NCBI GenBank assembly: GCA_947069175.1
Contig: CAMTDV010000022.1
Coordinates: forward strand, 39,103,027 to 39,167,026
From: Scalesia atractyloides
Taxonomy: Eukaryota; Streptophyta; Magnoliopsida; Asterales; Asteraceae
DNA length: 64,000 bases
Direction of reading: 5' to 3'
In this document: one piece after another, positions 57,959 to 64,000 of the stretch
How the letters are laid out: every line of letters begins with the position of its first letter
Numbering within the stretch: the stretch's first letter is position 1
The notes under the pieces: model-generated
Told to the model about the DNA's origin: nothing
Database searches by the model: none
The model's input: only the letters and a program-made list of their open reading frames with translations
Position numbers and translations under genes: made by a program

Positions 57959-57966
57959 TATTTATA
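57959..57966 (-). promoter_or_regulatory. TATA box of the E 5' LTR (element promoter)
   Basis: Minus strand ACTATAAATAGG. Transcription would start about 30 nt further left and run through a leader of roughly 2.6 kb (R and U5, including the 160-bp repeats) before the primer-binding site. Confidence 0.65.
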
Positions 57967-58137
57967 GTTGGAGAACTCAAAGGAGGTGAAGCCAGGTGTT
58001 TAGGGGTGTAAGAAGAAGCTTACAAGTGTCCTAAAACGTGGCATAGCAGTTTAGAGAAGCCATGGTTTCAGATTAATGGTTTTGGCATTTTTGCTTGGCT
58101 GCCAAACAACTTTCTACGTCAGAGCTGTTATCGCGCC

Positions 58138-58168
58138 CCGCGAGAGACCCAGGCCTGGTCTCTCGCGG
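58138..58168. other. GC-rich hairpin in the E 5' LTR
   Basis: CCGCGAGAGACC and GGTCTCTCGCGG form a perfect 12-bp stem around a 7-nt loop (CAGGCCT), about 170 bp upstream of the TATA box. The equivalent in the 3' LTR (47893-47923) has four substitutions, at least three of them CpG to TpG or CpA. Confidence 0.85.
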
Positions 58169-58339
58169 CCCGCGATCGCCCCGCGGCCAGTTTCAAATTT
58201 TGACACTTTGGCCCCTTGACTTTATAAAGCTTATAAAAACCTTTTTAAACACCTGTTTTGCACTTTTAGCCCTCCGTAGCCAAACTTGGCATACCCGGGA
58301 TTATGCCCAGACATTGTCGAGCTCTCGGTTCGTTAAAAG

Positions 58340-58622
58340 ATCACTCAGAGGTATAAATTAACATGTTGACACTTTTAATCCCTCCATTATCAAACTTTCA
58401 CATATTTACAAAATTGAGCTCTCTCGTCTAACAAATGGCATGTATGAGAGTTTAGGATTTCACAAAGGATCACTCAGAGGCTTATGATAAGCATGTTGAT
58501 CCCGATGTCACTCAGAGGCTGGGCATGTTGACATATCAGTCACTTAGAGGCCAAATTTCAAGCATGTTAACATCGGATCGTCACTCAGAAGTTCAGATTG
58601 AGCATGTTGACGCCTTTAGTCC
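58340..58622. repeat. CACTCAGAGG...CATGTTGAC array in the E 5' LTR (U3)
   Basis: Five units matching those at 48090-48370, with small differences (for example CACTCAGAAGTTC in the last unit). Confidence 0.82.
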
Positions 58623-58702
58623 TTATTGGTCTTTAACAGACTATATTTAAAATACAATATGTGTCACTATATTATTGGACACGATATTTACAGGGTGTTA
58701 CA

Positions 58703-58707
58703 TAATC
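58703..58707. repeat. Target-site duplication of E (right)
   Basis: TAATC, one C-to-T change from CAATC at 45088-45092. Confidence 0.8.
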
Positions 58708-59863
58708 TTTCTTGAAGTGCCCTTGTCTCCGCATCCAAAACAACCTTGATCCGTAGTATTTGTTCCCCGGCACGCATCGGTGCGATGTCCAAACCTACCA
58801 CATTTTCCACACTTGGGGCCTTGACATTCCCCGTAGTGGTGGAAAGGGCATTTGGGGCATTTTGGTGCTTGTCCAGTTTAAGAATTTTTAGCAGCAGTGT
58901 TTGTGGTAGTGGTAACATATGCCTTGGTTTCTTTAATTCCTCTCTTGGCTTGCTTCTTGTTACTGTTATTATTACCTCGAGAGCCTTTCTTGAAATGGGA
59001 GAATTTTCTTTTGTTGGAGTTTGTCGTCTCCTAATTAGTTTCCTTCTTTTCACACTACATTTAGGCAACCTTCCCTGACGTACAGCCTCCTTAGTAAGGC
59101 TGACAGCTAGATCAATTGCTGCTCCAATCTCAGTGGGTTTCAAAGAGGTAACCAGACTCAGAATTTCAGGGGCAATTCCCCAGATATACCTCTCAATTCT
59201 CTTAAATTTTCAGTCTCCACTAAGTATGGCACCACTCGAGATAAGTCATGAAATCGCTGCGTGTACCCAACAATGTCTGAACCAACCATCTTTAAATTCC
59301 AGAATTCTGTCTCCAACTTTTGAATTTCCGATCTTGAGCAATACTTCTTTCTCATCATTTCTTTAAGTTCCTCCCATGTCAGGGCGTAGGCTGGATCGTC
59401 ACCCTTAGTTTGGACGTGGAGGTTTCACCAAGACAATGCTCCATCCACGAAGAGTCCAGTAACATAAGTGACTCTTTGCTCAGCAGGGCACTTTCTCATA
59501 CGGATGACTGAATCAGTCTTCTCAGTCCAATGTACGAAGGCTACAACACTTTCGGTACCGTCGAAATTCAGAGGTTTGCAGTCTAGAAACTGCTTGTAGT
59601 GCAAACTGAAATCATTGGATATATCATTTAAGCATGAGTAACCAAATAGCACGAATAGAAAAAATGAGAGTATCATGCGGTTTTATGAATAATCTTGCAT
59701 TACTAGTTGGAGGATTTCCTCCGGTTGAACCTCCGGTACCACCGCTATGTTCAGAGCGGTTAGCTTCGTACTGAGCAATTGCTTGTGAAATGCGTTCATC
59801 TAACTCTGCTTGTGTTGTCGGCAGTGTATTATTGTTGGAACTCCTTCAGCGGGGTGGCATCAT
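58703..59863 (-). pseudogene. gag: gag of element C (5' part, cut by E)
   Basis: ATGATG at 59863 starts the same N-terminal segment as in element A (LPTTQAELDERISQAIAQYE), with one early TGA, up to GNPPTS. After the intron-like gap, HYKQFLDCKPLNFDGTESVV (about 59605) and the capsid core follow (GALSW; LKEMMRKKYCSRSEIQKLET at 59358-59158), then the basic linker and zinc-knuckle region (58900-58703) with frameshifts. The second knuckle, CFGCGDKGHFKKD, is broken right before its last Cys by element E; the Cys codon is at 45092 leftward. The open frame 59143-58688 mixes frames here and runs into E. Confidence 0.82.
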
Positions 59864-60441
59864 CTTCTGATATAATACGACGCTCACAATTAGCCGAATT
59901 ACTCAATAATAAATTCGTATTTATTATTATATTTATTCATTTATTCATTATTATTATTATTATATATTTTTTATCGACCATATATGTATAAACACATCGG
60001 TACATAATGAATAAGAAAATATATGCATACACCATACACACACTCATCATCATCATAAGCACATAACTCATCGCATAAATAGTCGCCACATCACAAGATA
60101 TCAATCATAACATCACCACCACAAAATACATCAACCATAATATCACCACATCATGACACTATCAACCATAATATAAAAGAAATACAATGTAAAATAAAGA
60201 AAATACACTTTATACGATGACAACTTGTTACATTTTGTTCGTGAAGATCCAAAAAGGACTTAGGGATACACAACCCTAGTCAACATAAGTTTTTACATTA
60301 CAAAAAGTAAGATTTTCTTCTACATTGCTTCTTCACGTCATCAAGTTGTCTTCCAAAAGCCGGGATCTTCAAAGCTGAGTCTTCATGAGCTAAGTCATCA
60401 AAAGTACTTCTGATCCCCAAAAGATAATCACAAACATGCTA
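59864..60441 (-). other. Spacer between pre-gag ORF and gag of element C
   Basis: Homologous to 3990-4578 in A. It contains an ATT microsatellite (59930-59965) and a CATCA/CCACA-rich stretch (60040-60150). No coding potential seen. Confidence 0.55.
59930..59965. repeat. (ATT)n microsatellite
   Basis: Counterpart of the AAT run at 4466-4502 in element A, at the same place before gag. Confidence 0.85.
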
Positions 60442-61695
60442 CTGAGGTGGAGGGGGTGGTGGAAATGGTGTTTGGTGAAGCATACCGCGATGGTAAGCCA
60501 CCTCCTCCTCTAGGCCAGAAATGCGCCTAGTAGCATCAGTCTGGAACTATTCTAACTCGTACACTCGCGCCTCCGATGGGCATGACGAGTGGTGAAATGG
60601 GCAGTAAAAAGGTGCGGTTGATGGTGGTGATAGTGGTCGTGGTGGTGGTGATGGTGCTGGGTATGATGGTGGGGTGGTTAGTGGCGATGGTGGGGATGGT
60701 AGTGGCGATGATGGTGATGGGGGTGTGGCTCTAGCAGCAGCATGAGTAGTGCGCTGGGTCTCTAATTCCCAGATCTTGCAAAAGATCAAGGAAAGCTGAA
60801 GATCATGCGAAGTCACTCTTTCCTCCATAGGAATCGAAGGGAAGTGTGAGGGGTGGTAGGGGTCAGAAGGGCTCATAGCCGATGGGGGTATCGGGGTAAA
60901 CATACCCGCAATAGGTGGTATGGGGCGTGGGGCATATATGGGAGGTGATCCAGCAGAGAAAGAGGGTCCTGCCATGTGGGAAAGTCCAGCTGCAGATGGG
61001 TTGAAAACAGGGTGGTAAGTGGACCTCCCAGAGAAAAATGGGGGTGGCTGCTCTAGGGCATGTGGGGTACCGCTCAGTGAATAATATCGGGCAGGTCTAG
61101 AGTAGTGAGCAGGTCCAGCATATGGAACGGGTCCATGGGTCGGGGTACTAGCTGGAAACGAGCTGACAAGAGCCGGTGAGGCTACAGGGGGTGAATACAT
61201 CGATACATGCATATTTGGGGTGACAGAAGAGGCATCGTCTGCCATATGCTCACTCTGGGTGGCATCTGAGGATGACAAGATATCAACGACTGGTATGACA
61301 TGGGGTGGGATCTCGAGTATAGTATGTCATCAAAGACCTCTCCGTCACCAAGGTCATCCACCATATGTTCGACATGGAACACTGGTATGTCATCATCATC
61401 ATCCAAATTAATAACTGGAGGAACCATGGCAAGAGGCACAACCAAGTGTACAATCGCATGCTCGCCCTCTGGATGGTCATAAAAGATAACCTCGTGCGGG
61501 GGTGCGGAACGGGTAGCACGTCGTCTGCCGGTGGTGCATCGTCCTCCATAGGATCAAAAAAGCTAGCGGCTGAAGGTCATCGAGATCTCCATGGTCGGCT
61601 CCATCCACAAGTGGTAGGGCCTCAGCATCGGGGTCGTATCCATCATCAGATACATACTCCATAGGGTCCTCTTCGTAACTCGACGAGGAAGACAT
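60442..61695 (-). pseudogene. Pre-gag proline-rich ORF of element C
   Basis: The ATG at 61695 starts MSSSSSYEEDPMEYVSDDGY. An acidic N-terminal third has an Asp run (INLDDDDDIPVFHVEHM), and a long Ser/Pro/His-rich centre is open from 61278 to 60547 (243 aa). It includes SPSDPYHPSHFPSIPMEERV and HDLQLSLIFCKIWELETQ. A Pro run follows, then a short coiled region (DATRRISGLEEEVAYHRGML) and a final Pro run to a stop at about 60442. Breaks: frameshift near 61555, another near 61315 and a stop at 60533. Full length would be about 415 codons. No known domain is recognised; nearest neighbours are the LTR/primer-binding site on one side and gag on the other. Confidence 0.68.
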
Positions 61696-61719
61696 AGTCC
61701 AGGCAAATAATCCGTATTA

Positions 61720-61722
<3 letters not shown>

Positions 61723-61752
<30 letters not shown>
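61723..61752. repeat. (AT)15 microsatellite
   Basis: Lies in the leader of element C just before the pre-gag ORF; element A has only a short TATATATATG at the same place (2710). Confidence 0.92.
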
Positions 61753-61755
<3 letters not shown>

Positions 61756-62080
61756 TGTTAGTAATTTAATATTACTTATGATATATTTTATATTAATCAC
61801 CATTTCTCATGCACAACTTGTTCTCTTCTGTTTTCACATGCAATCTTACTGTTTTGTGTCTATCCACTATAGACTAATCATGTATTGATCCTTGCTCGTT
61901 ACTTATAGTTGAGCTCGTGTGATAGATCCTCATGTTATCATGACACAATGAAAACCTTTTTGTTATCTTGTTATAATTCCAAAACATTTTTATTATGTTT
62001 TAAACTTTGTTTTCATGTGTGAGCCCCTGGTGATTGTAGACCAAACTTTAATAAAAAGTTTTCCCCGGTTCACTACAATC

Positions 62081-62095
62081 GGTGCTCTGATACCA
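62081..62095 (-). promoter_or_regulatory. Primer-binding site of element C
   Basis: Minus strand TGGTATCAGAGCACC, three bases after the LTR end. Intact, unlike that of element A. Confidence 0.88.
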
Positions 62096-62098
62096 ACC

Positions 62099-64000
62099 TG
62101 TCACACCCTAGTCGTAGCGGAAGCGCGTGTGTGACTATTAGGTAACCATTGCATCCAATCTAGTAAACAATATAAATTAACAACGATGCCATGCCATTAA
62201 TAATAGTCATTCCACAATTACAACCGTTCAAAAGTGATTTCATATTGTTATCCTTTTCAACTTGTCATCATAAGACATGATTCATAACGCATTGTTTCAA
62301 AATAAGACATTGTTTTTTCACAAATGCATAATGAGGTTTTGACCCGATATACCCAGACGAAGTTGGGATATAAAAGGAAAACCCTCCTAAAGATGGTACA
62401 TCGTTGTCTTGACATTCCCCATACGCAAATCATATGACCAGCTCATGCCTTGCGTCCTGAAATACATGTAATTTTAAAAGTCAACATAAAGTTGGCGAGT
62501 TCATGTAGTAATTGTTTTCGTATAAAAATGTCATCGGTAATGAAATCCGAGTATGTTATTAGCATCAATGGCATCGCGAGCACCCTGACATATATGTGCC
62601 ATAAGTAAGTAACCAAACCGAGACAACTTTGACATCATTGGGATCACAAAAGCACTCCGAAGGGTATACCAACCAGGAGTGGAGCGGGTCTCAAACTCAA
62701 TAGATCTACTTCTTTTGGACCTTGGTCACTATGTGATTAATGGTTACTATTGTCATCCTCCTACTTACGCACAAATGATCGTGTTATCAACTAAACCCAT
62801 AGCTAACATACTATTTGTTACGACATGTATTTCCCCTCGATAGTTTTTAAAAAAACAAAACTTTGAAATAATTTGAAAGGAGGGACATGAACTCACAATT
62901 TTTCTTTCCGTAAGTCGTACTAGTAACGGTTGGTGTACGTACACGCGTGTAAACTACATGCGTATTAAGTTTATTAGACACCTAGGCCTCAATGGACCTT
63001 GTACTCATTGTTCATCTTGAATTCTTGTTACGTATTTCCTTGTTATGATAAGAAAACCTTATTGTAGTGTTGATAGTTCGCTTATTCGATTAATAATGTT
63101 ATATATATTTCTAAAAAAAACTATATATATTGTTATCATTCTTTGATCATGTGTCTCTATCATTGGGCCTAGCCCATGTTTTCTTTTCATTGGGCCTAGC
63201 CCATATTTTCTTGTTATTGGGCCTAGCTCATGTTTTCTATGTCTCTAGGCCTAGCCCATATTTTCTATGTGTTTTTAAGCTGTCTCCATATTATTCATTT
63301 TGGGCCTTGTCCATAAGTATTACGGAATTGGGCCATGCCCATGCTTTTATAAATTGGGCCTAGCCCAACTTTATTTACAAGAACCCATTTTTAATAAGTC
63401 TTACACTGAATATTTTTAACTTTTCAGATTTTTATTTCGATAACATATATATATATGTTAAACATCTAAATAAATATTTTAGACTCGTCGTCAGGGTCGT
63501 TTCTTCTTGTCGTCAATCGCCCATCGTCGTAATGACTTTTCGTGTCGGTGATTCACCCGTTGGTCATCGACGCACCGATGTATTTGTGAACGTTCGCCCA
63601 TTGGTCGTATTGCTTCGTTTGTCCGATTATTGTTTTGACGCTTTGTAAGAACATATTTATTTATGTCACCAACACTTGGTATTATTTTCAAGTGTTTGTA
63701 TTTTTGTAAATGATTGGGTATTTTTATTGTGAATACTCTAACTTTCTAAATACATACACATACAATACACATATGTATTTATACAAAATTCTTGGTGACA
63801 AAATATGTATACATATTTTTATTTCCCAAGTAACTATATATATTTATAAAAGTTACTTATTTTCACTTGTAAATATATATATACACACCACTTGTTAAAT
63901 ACTTGGGCATTTAGGTTTAACCTTTGTCATTAGAACTTACTTAATGATGATTTAAGTTACTAATCGTGTTTAGTCTCGCTAATCACCCCATTAATCATGT
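62099..64000 (-). repeat. 5' LTR of element C (cut by the window end)
   Basis: TGTCACACCC at 62099 matches the left end of the 3' LTR at 37592 and stays collinear to the window end (equivalent of about 39600). By comparison it should continue about 2.3 kb further. The array of GGGCCTAGCCCA units is at 63162-63372. The ORFs at 63130, 63491 and 63710 lie in the LTR. Confidence 0.88.
63162..63372. repeat. GGGCCTAGCCCA array in the C 5' LTR
   Basis: About eight units, the first ones intact (TGGGCCTAGCCCATGTTTTC), later ones decayed. Compared with the 3' LTR array some units differ (for example TTGGGCCTAGCTCA), so the array has changed since insertion. Confidence 0.85.

Larger units (their letters stand above)
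45093..58702 (-). mobile_element. Element E: complete-length gypsy element (13.6 kb) inside C
   Basis: Two LTRs (45093-48458 and 55330-58702), primer-binding site, polypurine tract, pre-gag ORF, gag, protease, RT, RNase H, integrase and chromodomain are all in order on the minus strand. The 5-bp target duplication is CAATC/TAATC. In the first roughly 150 bp of the LTRs I count 11 differences, so it is not a fresh insertion. The pol motifs are of the same chromovirus clade, but the LTRs are unrelated to those of A/B/C/F, so it is a different family. Confidence 0.93.
55330..58702 (-). repeat. 5' LTR of element E (3373 bp)
   Basis: TGTCACACCC to GGTGTTACA. It carries the same internal parts as the 3' LTR: about 160-bp repeats (56565-57400), TATA box (57959), GC-rich hairpin (58138-58168, here perfect) and U3 array (58340-58620). 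The ORF at 58095-58361 is antisense LTR sequence. Confidence 0.92.
37592..64000 (-). mobile_element. Element C: gypsy (Tekay/Del-like) element, split by element E
   Basis: Read on the minus strand: 5' LTR (64000 and beyond to 62099), primer-binding site, pre-gag ORF, gag, then E (58702-45093), then the rest of nucleocapsid, protease, RT, RNase H, integrase and chromodomain (45092-41816), and 3' LTR (41778-37592). Without E the internal part is about 6.7 kb. The left target copy in copia K would be ATCTC (37587-37591); the right one is outside the window. Confidence 0.9.

Overview
This window looks like repeat-dense, AT-rich nuclear DNA from a flowering plant. The gag-pol relatives (Ty3/gypsy chromovirus of Tekay/Del type, plus a Ty1/copia element) resemble families I know best from Asteraceae; that taxon is an inference. 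I find no credible host gene, tRNA, rRNA or CRISPR. Essentially all 64 kb is explained by LTR retrotransposons, all broken by stops, frameshifts, deletions or later insertions. The names A, B, F, G3, S, K, C and E below are mine.

Left part. Element A (gypsy, +, 1-7320) has a partial 5' LTR, a degenerate primer-binding site, a proline-rich ORF before gag, gag, a protease with a damaged active site, and a reverse transcriptase cut off by a deletion into its 3' LTR. An LTR piece (7321-8235) follows. Then comes element B (gypsy, -, about 8240-13694: 3' LTR plus integrase/chromodomain), joined head to head at about 13695 with element F (gypsy, +, 13695-24366: zinc knuckle to integrase, then a 4.16-kb 3' LTR). 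The F LTR is split by a 3.04-kb solo LTR, S (17654-20691), with a perfect 5-bp target duplication, CATAT.

Middle. F abuts the remnant of an older gypsy element, G3 (24367-26326). Copia element K (+) starts at 26327 inside the G3 3' LTR. A 5.99-kb block holding the G3 LTR, the K LTR and K gag is tandemly duplicated (24977-30970 and 30971-36965) with only about ten differences that I could find.

Right part. Element C (gypsy, -, 37592 to beyond the window end) interrupts K gag. Its 3' LTR is 37592-41778, its pol 41816-45092, its gag and pre-gag ORF 58708-61695, and its 5' LTR 62099 onward. The C gag zinc-knuckle codons are themselves split by a complete 13.6-kb gypsy element, E (-, 45093-58702), with both LTRs (3366 and 3373 bp) and a target duplication CAATC/TAATC. 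The nesting is therefore G3 > K > C > E on one side and G3 > F > S on the other.

The most interesting signals are an extra proline-rich ORF between 5' LTR and gag in two separate families; LTR arrays of a near-palindrome TGGGCCTAGCCCA; a roughly 160-bp internal tandem repeat and a GC-rich hairpin in the E LTRs; an array of TTCGTACGAA-like palindromes in the copia LTR; and the very recent tandem duplication.
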